Source: Piscinibacter sp. (GTDB taxonomy: Bacteria > Pseudomonadota > Gammaproteobacteria > Burkholderiales > Burkholderiaceae_C). Taken from it: 49,212 bases of DNA. The stretch spans positions 1-49,212 of the forward strand of contig JAHBZL010000039.1 in the NCBI GenBank assembly GCA_019635485.1. The letters run 5' to 3'. The position numbers were made by a program, and so were the translations under genes. Under the pieces are notes generated by a model. That model had not been told where the DNA came from. It worked only from the letters and a program-made list of their open reading frames with translations, and searched no databases. Shown here in pieces: positions 27,395-36,458 of the stretch. Each line of letters begins with the position of its first letter. Within the stretch, counting starts at the first letter, position 1.

Positions 27395-28326
27395 GCGACG
27401 CGGGCGCCGGTGCCCCCGCCGGGCGGTTCGGTCCTCTCGCTGGCCACGGCCGCTTCGACTACCGCGGCATCCACGACCGGCCGGCGCTGCGCTGGCCGGG
27501 CGGCGCGAAGCTGGCCTTCTACGTCGGCTTCAACCTCGAGCACTTCGAGTTCGGCGGCGGCCTCGGCGCGAACCTCGGGCCGGCCTCGCCGGCGCCCGAC
27601 GTGCTGAACTTCGCCTGGCGCGAATACGGCAACCGGGTCGGCGCCTGGCGCTGCCTGGAACTGTTCGACGAACTCGCGCTGCCGGTCGCGACGCTGGTCA
27701 ACACCTCGCTGTACGACCACTGCCCCGAACTCGTCGCGGCCTGCGCGGCGCGCGGCGACGAGCTGGTCGCGCACGGCCACACCAATGCCGAGCGCCAGGG
27801 CGGCTGGCCGGAGGACGAGGAGCGCGCGCTGCTCGTGCACTGCCGCGCGCGCATGGCCGAGGCGCACGGGCGCGCGCCGGACGGCTGGCTCTCGCCATGG
27901 ATCGCCGAGAGCCCGCTGACGCCGGACCTGCTGGCCGAGGCCGGCTACCGCTACTCGCTGAACTGGTGCCACGACGACCAGCCGACCCGCCTGCGCACGC
28001 GCGGCGGCGGCACGCTGTGGTCCGTACCCTACCCGCAGGAGCTGAACGACATCCCGATGCTCGTCGCGCGCCAGCTCGACGCGAAGGACTTCGCGCAGAT
28101 GATCGTCGACCAGTTCGACGAGATGCTCGCCCAGGTGCAGCGCACGCCGGACGCGCCGGCGCTGGTGATGGGCCTCGCGCTGCATCCGTACCTCGTGGGC
28201 CAGCCGTACCGGCTGCGCCACCTGCGGCGCGCGCTGCAGCACGTGCTGGGGCATCGCGGCGGCGACCTGTGGGTGACGACACCGGGCGCGATCGTCAACG
28301 CGATGCCGGCCGACTGGCCCGTGTGA
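27391..28326 (+). CDS. Polysaccharide deacetylase/PuuE-like protein
   Basis: 311 residues in the NodB-homology TIM-barrel family, closest in style to the PuuE-type allantoinases and related amidohydrolase-like members: it opens with RFDYRGIHDRPALRWPGGAKLAFYV and has GDELVAHGHTNAE and GWLSPWIAESPLTPDLLAEAGY. There is no signal peptide, so it acts in the cytoplasm, which argues against a cell-wall polysaccharide substrate. Coupling to the importer suggests it processes the imported compound, possibly a ureide or cyclic amide. Which metal residues remain needs alignment. Confidence 0.8.
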   Translation: MSDAGAGAPAGRFGPLAGHGRFDYRGIHDRPALRWPGGAKLAFYVGFNLEHFEFGGGLGANLGPASPAPDVLNFAWREYGNRVGAWRCLELFDELALPVATLVNTSLYDHCPELVAACAARGDELVAHGHTNAERQGGWPEDEERALLVHCRARMAEAHGRAPDGWLSPWIAESPLTPDLLAEAGYRYSLNWCHDDQPTRLRTRGGGTLWSVPYPQELNDIPMLVARQLDAKDFAQMIVDQFDEMLAQVQRTPDAPALVMGLALHPYLVGQPYRLRHLRRALQHVLGHRGGDLWVTTPGAIVNAMPADWPV

Positions 28327-28442
28327 CGGGCCGCTCCGACTGGCCGCTCTGATCCCGTGCCCGGGCCGCGCGCCGGCTTGAACTTCCGCCCGGCGCCGCG
28401 ATCTGCCGGGGGTCGGGCGCGGTGCCCGATGGGAGGTGGCGC

Positions 28443-28991
28443 ATGGGGGAAACGGTCGCGGTGGTGTCGGCCAGTCCGTGGTGGTGGCTGCTGGCGATCG
28501 GCCTGATGGCGGTCGGTGTCGTCGGTTCCGTGTTGCCCGTCCTGCCCGGAACCGTGCTGGTGCTGGCCGGCGTGGTGCTCGGCGCCTGGATCGACGACTT
28601 CACGAAGGTGTCGGGCTGGGCCGTCGGCTTCATCGCCGTGCTGGCCGCGCTGGCCTGGGCGACCGACTACGTGGCGGCGATGCTCGGCGCGAAGCGGGCC
28701 GGCGCGAGCCGGCTGGCCGTGATCGGGGCGGCCGTCGGCACCGTGCTGGGGGTGCTGACCGGGCTGGTCGGGCTGATCTTCATGCCGCTGCTGGGTGCGC
28801 TGGCCGGCGAGTACTGGGCGCAGCGCGGCAAGCTGGGCGGTTTCGCGAACGCCGACGACCACGCCGCCGCCGGCCGCCAGGCGGCGAGGGTGGGTGTCGC
28901 CACCTGGATCGGCATGCTGCTGGGCACCGTGGTCAAGCTCGTGCTGACCTTCCTGATGATCGGCAGCTTCGCGGTCGCCTACCTGGTCTGA
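28443..28991 (+). CDS. DUF456 family membrane protein
   Basis: 182 residues with four or five hydrophobic segments (about 12-32, 36-52, 60-80, 95-125, 155-180) and the glycine-rich GLIFMPLLGALAGEYW signature of DUF456. The ATG at 28443 has GGGAGG seven bases upstream. The role of the family is unknown. It converges with the hydrolase gene; their ends overlap by 13 bases. Nothing recognisable lies in the 116 bases before it. Confidence 0.88.
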   Translation: MGETVAVVSASPWWWLLAIGLMAVGVVGSVLPVLPGTVLVLAGVVLGAWIDDFTKVSGWAVGFIAVLAALAWATDYVAAMLGAKRAGASRLAVIGAAVGTVLGVLTGLVGLIFMPLLGALAGEYWAQRGKLGGFANADDHAAAGRQAARVGVATWIGMLLGTVVKLVLTFLMIGSFAVAYLV

Positions 28992-30037
28992 AACCGGTCG
29001 ACGCCGTCCGCGCCGGTCGCGCGCGCCAGGCGGCCGTCCAGCCACAGCGCATGCAGGTGGGCGATCGACTCGCCCATCGCGAAGGTGGTCTGGTGCAGGT
29101 CCAGCGGGCGCTTGAACAGCACCGGCAGCAGGCTGGCCGCGGTCTGCGGCGCACGGCCGCAGGCTTCCATCACATCGGCCAGGCGCGCGTCGTGGTGTGC
29201 CTTCAGCTGGTCGATGCGCGCATGCAGGCCGCGGAACGGCTTGCCGTGCGAGGGCAGCACGAGGGTGTCCGCGGGCAGCGCGCGCAGGCGTTCGATCGAC
29301 GCCAGGTACAGCGGCAGCGGGTTGGCCTCCGGTTCGAGGTCGATCACGCTGACGTTGGTCGAGATGCGCGGCAGCACCATGTCGCCGCTGATCAGCGTCG
29401 CCAGGCTGCGGCTGTACAGGCTGATGTGCTCGGGCGCGTGGCCGTAGCCGGCCAGGCAGGTCCAGTCGTGCGTGCCGATGCGCAGCGTGTCGCCGTCCAT
29501 CAGGCGGCGGAACTGCGCCGGCACCTGCGGCACCATGCTCGCGTAGTAGTTCGAGCGCGCCTTGATCTTCTCCACCGCGGCCGGATCGGTCAGTCCCTGG
29601 CGGGCCATGAAGGCGGCCGCGCTCGCGCCGCCAAAGCCCGTGGTGGCCTGGCTGGCCATGCGCGCCGCGTTCCAGTCGGTCGCGCTGATCCACAGCCGCA
29701 CGCCCCAGCGTTCGGTCAGCCAGTGCGCCAGGCCGATGTGGTCCGGGTGCATGTGGGTCACGATCACGCGCAGCACCGGCAGCCCCTGCAGTTCGGTCGC
29801 GAACACCTGTTCCCAGGCGGCGCGCGTGGCCTCGTTCGCGATGCCGCAGTCGACGATGGCCCAGCCCTCGCGGCCGGCTTCGTCGCGATCGCGCAGCAGC
29901 CACAGGTTGATGTGGTCGAGCGCGAACGGCAGCGCCATGCGCAGCCAGCGCACACCGGGCGCGAGTTCGATGGTCCGGCCGCTGACCGGCAGGGTGTCGC
30001 CCCAGGGGTAGTGCAACTCGTGTTCGAGGTCGTTCAT
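28979..30037 (-). CDS. Metallo-beta-lactamase-fold hydrolase
   Basis: 352 residues. The metal site HMHPDH (His95, His97, Asp99, His100) is followed by GHAPEHI, GDMVLPRI and HGKPF further on. The long C-terminal helical part (about 270-350) resembles the winged-helix tail of many MBL hydrolases. The ATG at 30037 was chosen because a longer start would run through the operator at 30058-30073. It is divergent from the LiuR-like gene. Thioester or lactone hydrolysis in acyl-CoA catabolism is a guess from context. Confidence 0.88.
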   Translation of the reverse strand: MNDLEHELHYPWGDTLPVSGRTIELAPGVRWLRMALPFALDHINLWLLRDRDEAGREGWAIVDCGIANEATRAAWEQVFATELQGLPVLRVIVTHMHPDHIGLAHWLTERWGVRLWISATDWNAARMASQATTGFGGASAAAFMARQGLTDPAAVEKIKARSNYYASMVPQVPAQFRRLMDGDTLRIGTHDWTCLAGYGHAPEHISLYSRSLATLISGDMVLPRISTNVSVIDLEPEANPLPLYLASIERLRALPADTLVLPSHGKPFRGLHARIDQLKAHHDARLADVMEACGRAPQTAASLLPVLFKRPLDLHQTTFAMGESIAHLHALWLDGRLARATGADGVDRFQTR

Positions 30038-30057
30038 CGGCAGGCGCTTGGCTACAC

Positions 30058-30073
30058 TTGACGTAAACGTCAA
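30058..30073. promoter_or_regulatory. Predicted LiuR operator in the divergent promoter
   Basis: TTGACGTAAACGTCAA has matching seven-base arms around two central bases. It sits in the 62-base gap between the hydrolase start (30037, minus) and the MerR-family gene start (30100, plus). One dimer bound here could control both genes, including autoregulation. The same core occurs at 7865-7882 and, doubled, at 30980-30999. Confidence 0.7.
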
Positions 30074-30099
30074 TTCCTGCACCGCAGTGTAAGAGCGCC

Positions 30100-30579
30100 A
30101 TGCCTGCCCCCACTGTCGCCGAGGCGTCGCCGGCCGGCCCGACCTTCACGATCGGCGAGCTGGCGCGCGAGTTCGACCTCACCACGCGGGCGATCCGCTT
30201 CTACGAGGATTGCGGGCTGATCACCCCGCAGCGGCGCGGCCGCACGCGCATCTACACCGCGCGCGACCGCACCCGGCTCAAGCTGACGCTGCGCGGCAAG
30301 CGGCTCGGGCTCACGCTGGCGGAGGTCAAGGAGATCGTCGACATGTACGAGTCTCCGCGCGACACGCAGGCGCAGCTGCGCCGCTTCCTCGTCGTGCTGG
30401 GCGCGCACCGGCAGCAGCTCGAGCAGCAGCTGGCCGACCTGAACGCGACGCTCGACGAGGTGCGCACCCACGAGAAGGAGGCGCGGCGCCTGCTCGCCGA
30501 AGGCGAGCGGCGTGGGGGCGGCGCCGACACCGGAGCGTCCCCGACACCGGTCGCACCGGCCCGGGCCCGCCGGGGCTGA
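30100..30579 (+). CDS. liuR: LiuR-like MerR-family transcriptional regulator
   Basis: 159 residues. The MerR DNA-binding head is [20 protein letters not shown], then [20 protein letters not shown]. The block [20 protein letters not shown] is characteristic of the LiuR group, regulators of leucine/isovalerate degradation. A dimerising helix follows (about 95-135), with a short Pro/Ala-rich tail. There are no metal-binding cysteines as in the metal-sensing MerR proteins. The operator at 30058-30073 lies 27 bases upstream. Targets suggested by shared sites are the hydrolase, the thioesterase-ivd operon and PPK2-icmF. The effector is unknown; an acyl-CoA is likely by family. Confidence 0.85.
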   Translation: MPAPTVAEASPAGPTFTIGELAREFDLTTRAIRFYEDCGLITPQRRGRTRIYTARDRTRLKLTLRGKRLGLTLAEVKEIVDMYESPRDTQAQLRRFLVVLGAHRQQLEQQLADLNATLDEVRTHEKEARRLLAEGERRGGGADTGASPTPVAPARARRG

Positions 30580-30587
30580 CGACTCGG

Positions 30588-30833
30588 CTACTGCGACGCC
30601 GCGGGCGCCGCGCCCATCATCGCGCCGCAGGCTCCGTGCGGCGAATCCGTGCCGTCGTGGTGTTCCATGTGCATGCCGCCCATGCCCATGCCGTGGCCGT
30701 GGCCGTCGGCCATCGCAAGGGTCGGCGGCGACCCGTGGGCAGCCTCGTGGCGATGCCACGTCCCGCAGCCGGCCAGCGTCGCGGCGGCCAGCACGGCTAC
30801 CGCCAGCGTCACGAAACGAGGCAGGTTCTTCAT
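30588..30833 (-). CDS. Small His/Met-rich lipoprotein
   Basis: 81 residues. It starts [20 protein letters not shown] with a lipobox ending LAGC at about residue 22, so it is a lipoprotein. The mature part is rich in His, Met and Gly ([15 protein letters not shown]), a pattern that binds copper or other soft metals. GGAGAG precedes the ATG. The frame stays open much further upstream, but that extension would cross the operator at 30980-30999, and the signal peptide fixes the start. It lies tail-to-tail with the LiuR-like gene, eight bases apart. Confidence 0.7.
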   Translation of the reverse strand: MKNLPRFVTLAVAVLAAATLAGCGTWHRHEAAHGSPPTLAMADGHGHGMGMGGMHMEHHDGTDSPHGACGAMMGAAPAASQ

Positions 30834-30973
30834 CGCTCTCTCCAATGCACAGGCCGCGGCGGGTCGCAACGGTCCGCGGTCACTGTAGGCGAGCCCCCCG
30901 CGCGTCGGATTGAGGGGCGGCAACGGGGGGCGCGGAACTTTCGCGGGCCGGCTGGCCAGGTCATGGGCATGTC

Positions 30974-30979
30974 TATAAT
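30974..30979 (+). promoter_or_regulatory. -10 element of the thioesterase-ivd operon
   Basis: A perfect TATAAT, directly followed by the double palindrome at 30980-30999. No good -35 element is visible about 17 bases upstream. Transcription would start near 30986, inside the operator. Confidence 0.55.
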
Positions 30980-30999
30980 TGACGTTTACGTAAACGTCA
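30980..30999. promoter_or_regulatory. Double LiuR-type operator at the start site of thioesterase-ivd
   Basis: TGACGTTTACGTAAACGTCA is a perfect 20-base palindrome. It can be read as two overlapping 16-base operators offset by six bases (30979-30994 and 30985-31000), with one and two mismatches to TTGACGTNNACGTCAA. It covers the expected transcription start just after TATAAT, which suits repression. Confidence 0.7.
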
Positions 31000-31017
31000 T
31001 ATGCCGGGAGCCCCAGG

Positions 31018-31470
31018 ATGACGCCCCACGACGCCGGCTTCGAGCAGCGCACGCGAGACTCCTTCGCCCGCCAGGCCGCGATGGCCACGCTGGGCGCCAC
31101 GCTCGAGCGCATCGAGCCCGGCCGGGTGGTGCTCGCGATGGCGCACCGCGACACATTGACGCAGCAGCACGGCTTCGTGCATGCCGGCATGCTGGCCGCG
31201 GCACTCGATTCGGCCTGCGGCTATGCGGCGTTTTCACTGATGCCCGACGACACGGCGGTGCTGACCATCGAGTTCAAGATCAACCTGCTGGCACCCGCGC
31301 GCGGGCCGCTGTTCCGCTTCGAGGGCCGTGTCGTGAAGCCCGGGCGCACGATCACCGTGGTCGACGGGCGGGCGACGCAGCACGAGCCGGGCGGCGGCGA
31401 AGACAAGCTGATCGCGACGATGACCGCGACCGTGATGACCGTGCGGGGCCGCGAGGCCCTGAAACACTGA
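31018..31470 (+). CDS. PaaI-type thioesterase, hotdog fold
   Basis: 150 residues. The hotdog helix motif [20 protein letters not shown] (about 51-70) is typical of PaaI/YbgC-like acyl-CoA thioesterases, followed by strands [14 protein letters not shown] and [21 protein letters not shown] lies upstream of the ATG. It is the first gene after the double operator and ends 14 bases before ivd. Role by context: releasing CoA from stalled branched or short acyl-CoAs. Confidence 0.88.
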   Translation: MTPHDAGFEQRTRDSFARQAAMATLGATLERIEPGRVVLAMAHRDTLTQQHGFVHAGMLAAALDSACGYAAFSLMPDDTAVLTIEFKINLLAPARGPLFRFEGRVVKPGRTITVVDGRATQHEPGGGEDKLIATMTATVMTVRGREALKH

Positions 31471-31484
31471 GGAGACGACCGACC

Positions 31485-32663
31485 ATGAACCTGCCGGGCC
31501 TGAACTTCCAGCTGGGTGAGGACATCGATGCGCTGCGCGATGCCGTGCGCGCCTTCGCGGAGGCCGAGATCGCGCCGCGTGCGGCCGAGATCGACCGCAG
31601 CGACCAGTTCCCGATGGACCTGTGGCGCAAGATGGGCGAGCTCGGCGTGCTCGGCATCACGGTGCCGGAGGCGTACGGCGGCGCCGAGATGGGCTACCTC
31701 GCGCACATGATCGCGATGGAGGAGATCAGCCGCGCCTCGGCGTCCATCGGCCTGTCCTACGGCGCGCACAGCAACCTGTGCGTGAACCAGATCAAGCGCA
31801 ACGGCAGCGAGGCGCAGCGGAAGAAGTACCTGCCCAAGCTGATCAGCGGCGAACATGTCGGCGCGCTGGCGATGAGCGAGCCCGGCGCCGGTTCGGACGT
31901 GATCTCGATGAAGCTGCGCGCCCAGGAGCGCAGCGGCGTCTACGTGCTCAACGGCAGCAAGATGTGGATCACCAACGGTCCGGACGCCGACACCATGGTG
32001 GTCTACGCGAAGACCGAGCCGGAACTCGGCGCACGCGGCGTCACCGCGTTCATCGTCGAGAAGGGCATGCCGGGCTTCGGCACCGCGCAGAAGCTGGACA
32101 AGCTCGGCATGCGCGGCAGCCACACCGGCGAGATGGTGTTCCAGAACGTCGAGGTGCCGGCCGAGAACGTGCTCGGCGCCGTCAACGGCGGCGCGAAGGT
32201 GCTGATGTCCGGGCTGGACTACGAACGCGCCGTGCTGGCCGCCGGGCCGATCGGCATCATGCAGGCGGTGCTGGACAACGTGGTGCCCTACATCCACGAC
32301 CGCAAGCAGTTCGGCCAGAGCATCGGCGAGTTCCAGCTCATCCAGGGCAAGGTGGCCGACATGTACACCGTGCTGCAGGCCGCGCGGGCGTTCTGCTACA
32401 CGGTCGGCAAGAACCTGGACCTGCTGGGCAGCGAGCACGTGCGTCAGGTCCGCAAGGACTGCGCGAGCGTGATCCTCTGGTGCGCCGAGAAGGCCACCTG
32501 GATGGCCGGCGAGGGCATCCAGATCTTCGGCGGCAACGGCTACATCAACGAGTACCCGCTCGGCCGCCTCTGGCGCGACGCCAAGCTGTACGAAATCGGG
32601 GCCGGTACGTCGGAGATCCGCCGCATGCTGATCGGCCGCGAGCTGTTCGCCGAGACGATGTGA
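31485..32663 (+). CDS. liuA: Isovaleryl-CoA dehydrogenase
   Basis: 392 residues. A flavin enzyme oxidising isovaleryl-CoA to 3-methylcrotonyl-CoA in leucine breakdown. It has the three acyl-CoA dehydrogenase domains. The catalytic base is shifted as in known isovaleryl-CoA dehydrogenases: Glu247 in [10 protein letters not shown], while the usual site near the C-terminus reads YEIGAGTSE with Ala in place of Glu. [10 protein letters not shown] and [10 protein letters not shown] are typical flavin-contact blocks. GGAG precedes the ATG. It is co-transcribed with the thioesterase. The electron acceptor ETF is not in the window. Confidence 0.93.
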   Translation: MNLPGLNFQLGEDIDALRDAVRAFAEAEIAPRAAEIDRSDQFPMDLWRKMGELGVLGITVPEAYGGAEMGYLAHMIAMEEISRASASIGLSYGAHSNLCVNQIKRNGSEAQRKKYLPKLISGEHVGALAMSEPGAGSDVISMKLRAQERSGVYVLNGSKMWITNGPDADTMVVYAKTEPELGARGVTAFIVEKGMPGFGTAQKLDKLGMRGSHTGEMVFQNVEVPAENVLGAVNGGAKVLMSGLDYERAVLAAGPIGIMQAVLDNVVPYIHDRKQFGQSIGEFQLIQGKVADMYTVLQAARAFCYTVGKNLDLLGSEHVRQVRKDCASVILWCAEKATWMAGEGIQIFGGNGYINEYPLGRLWRDAKLYEIGAGTSEIRRMLIGRELFAETM

Positions 32664-32706
32664 GGCCCGCGACACGCAGCCGGCCTTGAATGCGGAATTG
32701 TTCCTA

Positions 32707-32716
32707 GGGTTAACCC
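32707..32716. promoter_or_regulatory. Palindrome upstream of a binding-protein gene
   Basis: GGGTTAACCC, within the wider imperfect inverted repeat CTAGGGTTAACCCCGAG, lies about 60 bases before the ATG at 32774. It is one of the few AT-containing islands here, so it may be an operator. The regulator is unknown. Confidence 0.35.
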
Positions 32717-32773
32717 CGAGTCATCCTATGATGTGCGCCCATCAGCGCCACAAGCGCATTCAGGGAAGGGCTC

Positions 32774-33895
32774 ATGAAGCATTGGAAACAGGCGCTCGCC
32801 GCGATCGCGGCGGGCCTCGGCATGGCGTTGCCCGCAGCGGCCGCCGACCCCATCGTCATCGGACAGGTGGCCCCGTTCAGCGGGCCGCAGGCGATCACCG
32901 GCAAGGCGATCCACGCCGGCGCGAAGCTCTACTTCGATGCCGTCAATGCACGCGGCGGCGTGCGCGGCCGGCCGATCAAGCTGGTGACCCGGGACGACGC
33001 GCAGAAGCCCGAGGAGAGCGTGCGCCTGACGCGCGAGCTGATCGCGGCCGAGGCGCCGCTGGCGCTGATCGGGACGGTCGGCACAGCCAACCTCGAGGCG
33101 CTGGCCAAGGACGGCGTGCTCGCCCAGCAACGCGTCTCGATGGTCGGCGCCGTCTCCGGCGCCGCCTCGGTGGTGCAGGCACCGGGCATGCACATCGTCA
33201 AGGCCAGCTACCACGACGAGGTGGGGCGGCTGTTCAGCCAGCTGGCCGGCGTCGGCGTGAAGCGGGTCGGCCTGGTGATCCAGGAGGACGGGCTCGGCCG
33301 CGACGTGCTCGCCGGGGCCGAGGCAGCCGCGCAGCGGCACGGCATCGACCTCGCGGTGCGCACCAGCTACCCGCGCAACACCGTCGCGGTCGAGAAGGCG
33401 GTCAGCGAGATCGTCGCCTCGAAGGTGCAGGTGGTGTTCCTCGGCGCCACCACGGCGGCCGGGATCGAGTTCGTGCGGCAGTACGCGGCCGCCGGCGGCA
33501 CGGCCACGCTGTACGGCCTGTCCATCATCGATACCGACGCGCTCTTCAAGGCGCTCGGCCCGGAGCGTGCGCGCGGTTATGCGTTCTCGGTGGTGCTGCC
33601 GCTGGCGCACCAGACCAACCGCCCGGTGGTGCGCGAGTACCTGCAGCTGCGCCAGGCCTCGTCGGACCCGGCGCTCTCGGCGCGTTCGATCGAGGGCTTC
33701 GTCGCGGCCAAGGCGCTGGTCAAGGTGCTGGAGGGGACGACCAACCTGACGCCGGCCGGCGTCACCGCCGCGCTGGCGACGGCGCGCGCGGTCGACGTCG
33801 GCGGCTACCTGCTCGACTTCAGCGCCAACGACCGGCCCGGGTCGCGCTACGTCGACTTCGCGATGTTCGGCGCCCAGGGGCGCATCCTGCAGTAG
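32774..33895 (+). CDS. ABC transporter substrate-binding protein, branched-chain amino acid type
   Basis: 373 residues. A Sec signal peptide with cleavage near AAAADP (about residue 24) precedes a type I periplasmic binding fold of the LivJ/Peripla_BP_6 kind (IVIGQVAPFSGPQAITGKAI, RGGVRGRPIKLVTRDDAQ, GLVIQEDGLGRDVLAG). GGGAAGG precedes the ATG. No permease or ATPase genes are next to it, so it is an orphan binding protein: it may serve a distant Liv-type importer or a sensor. The ligand cannot be predicted. Confidence 0.9.
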   Translation: MKHWKQALAAIAAGLGMALPAAAADPIVIGQVAPFSGPQAITGKAIHAGAKLYFDAVNARGGVRGRPIKLVTRDDAQKPEESVRLTRELIAAEAPLALIGTVGTANLEALAKDGVLAQQRVSMVGAVSGAASVVQAPGMHIVKASYHDEVGRLFSQLAGVGVKRVGLVIQEDGLGRDVLAGAEAAAQRHGIDLAVRTSYPRNTVAVEKAVSEIVASKVQVVFLGATTAAGIEFVRQYAAAGGTATLYGLSIIDTDALFKALGPERARGYAFSVVLPLAHQTNRPVVREYLQLRQASSDPALSARSIEGFVAAKALVKVLEGTTNLTPAGVTAALATARAVDVGGYLLDFSANDRPGSRYVDFAMFGAQGRILQ

Positions 33896-33920
33896 GGGAT
33901 CCGCCCACGGCCGATACACT

Positions 33921-33950
33921 GGCGGCGCCACGATTCCACGCGGCGCCGCC
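33921..33950 (+). other. Hairpin directly before the carbonic anhydrase start codon
   Basis: GGCGGCGCC (33921-33929) and GGCGCCGCC (33942-33950) form a perfect nine-base stem with a 12-base loop, ending at the base before ATG. No Shine-Dalgarno sequence is visible. TACACT at 33915-33920 could be a -10 element; transcription would then start inside the stem, so the structure may form only in messages from further upstream. Confidence 0.4.
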
Positions 33951-34634
33951 ATGAGCACCAACCTCGACGAACTCTTCGAAAGCAACCGCCGCTGGGCCGA
34001 CGCCACGGAGCGGCGCTCGCCGGGTTTCTTCACCAGCCTGCTGGCCCAGCAGGCGCCGCAGTACCTGTGGATCGGCTGCGCCGACAGCCGCGTGCCCGCC
34101 AACGAGATCCTCGGGCTGCTGCCGGGCGAGGTGTTCGTGCACCGCAACGTCGCCAACGTCGTCGTGCACTCGGACCTGAACGCGCTGTCGGTCATGCAGT
34201 TCGCGATCGACATGCTGCAGGTCCGCCACATCATGGTGGTCGGGCACTACGGCTGCGGCGGTGTGCGCGCCGCGCTGGAGGGCCTGCGCATCGGCATCGC
34301 GGACAACTGGATCCGCCACGTGCAGGACGTGCGCAACAAGCACCGCACCTGGCTGGACGGTGTCGGCGACGACGAGCTGCGCCTGAAGGCGCTGTGCGAG
34401 CTGAACGTGCTCGAGCAGGCCCTCAACGTCTGCGAGACGACCGTCGTGCAGGACGCGTGGCAGCGCGGCCAGACGGTCGTCGTGCACGGCTGGGTGTACG
34501 GCCTGCACAACGGGCTGCTGCAGGACCTGAAGATGACGGTCGCCGGCGCCGGCGACGTGGCGGCCGCCTACGGCCTGGCGCTCGGGGCGCTGAAGACCCG
34601 CTTCGACGCCATCCGCAAGAACGGCCGTCCCTGA
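33951..34634 (+). CDS. can: Beta-class carbonic anhydrase
   Basis: 227 residues, a normal size for the E. coli Can type. It interconverts CO2 and bicarbonate in the cytoplasm. Zinc ligands are Cys43, His99 and Cys102, with the Asp45-Arg47 pair in [10 protein letters not shown], and GHYGCGGV. Bicarbonate is needed by biotin carboxylases such as the one encoded at 46449, though the gene is housekeeping. aceK follows after 29 bases. Confidence 0.95.
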   Translation: MSTNLDELFESNRRWADATERRSPGFFTSLLAQQAPQYLWIGCADSRVPANEILGLLPGEVFVHRNVANVVVHSDLNALSVMQFAIDMLQVRHIMVVGHYGCGGVRAALEGLRIGIADNWIRHVQDVRNKHRTWLDGVGDDELRLKALCELNVLEQALNVCETTVVQDAWQRGQTVVVHGWVYGLHNGLLQDLKMTVAGAGDVAAAYGLALGALKTRFDAIRKNGRP

Positions 34635-34663
34635 GGCGGACCGGCCCGCCGCGCAGAGCTGCC

Positions 34664-36448
34664 ATGCCAAACTTCCCGCAACGCCTGACCGATGCGCGCG
34701 GCTTCGACATCGCGCAGGCGATGCTGGACGGCTTCAACCGCCACTACCGGCTGTTCCGCGAGACCAGCGCGGCCGCGAAGCGGCGCTTCGAGCAGGCCGA
34801 CTGGCACGGCCAGCAGCGCGCGCAGCGCGAGCGCATCGAGTTCTACGACAAGCGCGTCGACGAGGCGGCCGAGCGCCTGCAGAACGAGTTCCAGGCCGCC
34901 ACGCTGCCGATGGACGTCTGGCAGCAGGTCAAGCTTCACTACATCGGCCTGCTGGTGAACCACCACCAGCCGGAGCTCGCCGAGACCTTCTTCAACTCGG
35001 TGACGACCAAGATCCTGCACCGCAGCTACTTCCACAACGACTTCATCTTCGTGCGCCCGGCGGTCTCGACCGAGTACATCGAAAACGACGAGCCCGCGTC
35101 GTTGCCGACCTACCGCGCCTACTACCCGACCAAGGACACGCTGCGCGAGACGCTGCTGCGCGTGATCGACAACTTCCAGCTCGAGCGCGAGTTCGAGGAC
35201 CTGGGCCGGGACGTGGACTTCGTGCTCGCGGCGATGATCTCGCGGCTGGGCGAGTTCCGCATGCGCGCGAACTTCCAGCTGCAGGTGCTGTCGTCCCTCT
35301 TCTACCGCAACAAGGGAGCCTACGCGGTCGGCAAGATCATCAACGGCTTCAACGAGCTGCCGTTCGCGCTGCCGATCCTGCACACCGGGCGCGGCCAGCT
35401 GGTGATCGACGCGGCGCTGTTCGGCGAGGACGACCTGCTGATGCTGTTCAGCTTCGCGCGCGCCTACTTCATGGTCGACATGGAGGTGCCGTCGGCCTGC
35501 GTGCAGTTCCTGCGTTCGATGATGCCGCGCAAGCCGCGCTCCGAGCTGTACAGCGCGATCGGCCTGCAGAAGCAGGGCAAGAACATCTTCTACCGCGACT
35601 TCCTCTACCACCTGCGCCACAGCAGCGACCGCTTCCGCATCGCACCCGGCATCAAGGGCATGGTGATGCTGGTGTTCGACCTGCCGAGCTTCCCGTACGT
35701 CTTCAAGGTCATCAAGGACTTCTACCCGGCACCCAAGGAGACCACGCGCGAGCACATCAAGAGCCGCTACCTGCTGGTCAAGCAGCATGACCGCGTCGGC
35801 CGCATGGCCGACACGCTGGAGTACAGCAACGTCGCGTTTCCGCGCGCACGCTTCGACCCCGAACTGGTCGAGGAGCTGAAGCACCACTGCCCGAGCCTCG
35901 TCGAGGAGGACGGTGAGGCGCTGGTGATCCGCCACCTGTACATCGAGCGCCGCATGATCCCGCTGAACATCTACCTGCAGGAGGCGACGCCGCGCCAGAT
36001 GGAGCATGCCGTCGTCGAATACGGCAACGCGATCAAGGACCTGGTGCGCGCCAACATCTTCCCCGGCGACATGCTGTGGAAGAACTTCGGCGTCACGCGC
36101 CACGGCAAGGTGGTGTTCTACGACTACGACGAGATCGAGTACCTGACCGACTGCCAGTTCCGCCGCGTGCCGACGCCGCGCACCGAGGAGGAGGAGATGT
36201 CCGGCGAGGTCTGGTACCACGTCGGTCCGCGCGACGTCTTCCCGGAGACCTTCGGCCCGTTCCTGCTCGGCAACACCGCGGTGCGCGAGGTGTTCATGAA
36301 GCACCACGCCGACCTGCTCGACGTGGCGTTCTGGCAGGGCCACAAGGAGCGCATACAGGCCGGCCACGTGCACGACGTGTTCCCCTACGAGCAGGACAAG
36401 CGCTTCCGGCGCCGCCGCCGCGACGCGTCCGAGGCGGTCGGGGTGTAA
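34664..36448 (+). CDS. aceK: Isocitrate dehydrogenase kinase/phosphatase
   Basis: 594 residues (about 578 in E. coli). A bifunctional enzyme that switches isocitrate dehydrogenase off and on, directing carbon to the glyoxylate shunt during growth on acetate or fatty acids. Family blocks seen: the regulatory helical N-terminal half (to about 310), [20 protein letters not shown] around the nucleotide-binding lysine, and the catalytic part with [20 protein letters not shown] and [13 protein letters not shown]. No aceA/aceB lies beside it. This fits an organism that lives on acyl-CoA-derived acetyl-CoA. Confidence 0.97.
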   Translation: MPNFPQRLTDARGFDIAQAMLDGFNRHYRLFRETSAAAKRRFEQADWHGQQRAQRERIEFYDKRVDEAAERLQNEFQAATLPMDVWQQVKLHYIGLLVNHHQPELAETFFNSVTTKILHRSYFHNDFIFVRPAVSTEYIENDEPASLPTYRAYYPTKDTLRETLLRVIDNFQLEREFEDLGRDVDFVLAAMISRLGEFRMRANFQLQVLSSLFYRNKGAYAVGKIINGFNELPFALPILHTGRGQLVIDAALFGEDDLLMLFSFARAYFMVDMEVPSACVQFLRSMMPRKPRSELYSAIGLQKQGKNIFYRDFLYHLRHSSDRFRIAPGIKGMVMLVFDLPSFPYVFKVIKDFYPAPKETTREHIKSRYLLVKQHDRVGRMADTLEYSNVAFPRARFDPELVEELKHHCPSLVEEDGEALVIRHLYIERRMIPLNIYLQEATPRQMEHAVVEYGNAIKDLVRANIFPGDMLWKNFGVTRHGKVVFYDYDEIEYLTDCQFRRVPTPRTEEEEMSGEVWYHVGPRDVFPETFGPFLLGNTAVREVFMKHHADLLDVAFWQGHKERIQAGHVHDVFPYEQDKRFRRRRRDASEAVGV

Positions 36449-36458
36449 GGCGGCGGCG

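Noticed and set aside
30038-30082. A 15-codon N-terminal extension of the MBL hydrolase.
   Set aside because: It would place the predicted operator inside the coding region; MNDLEHELHYPWGDTLPV begins directly before the conserved fold.
30834-31190. Upstream extension of the His/Met-rich lipoprotein gene to 31190.
   Set aside because: It would cross the operator and run opposite the thioesterase; the lipoprotein signal peptide fixes the start at 30833.
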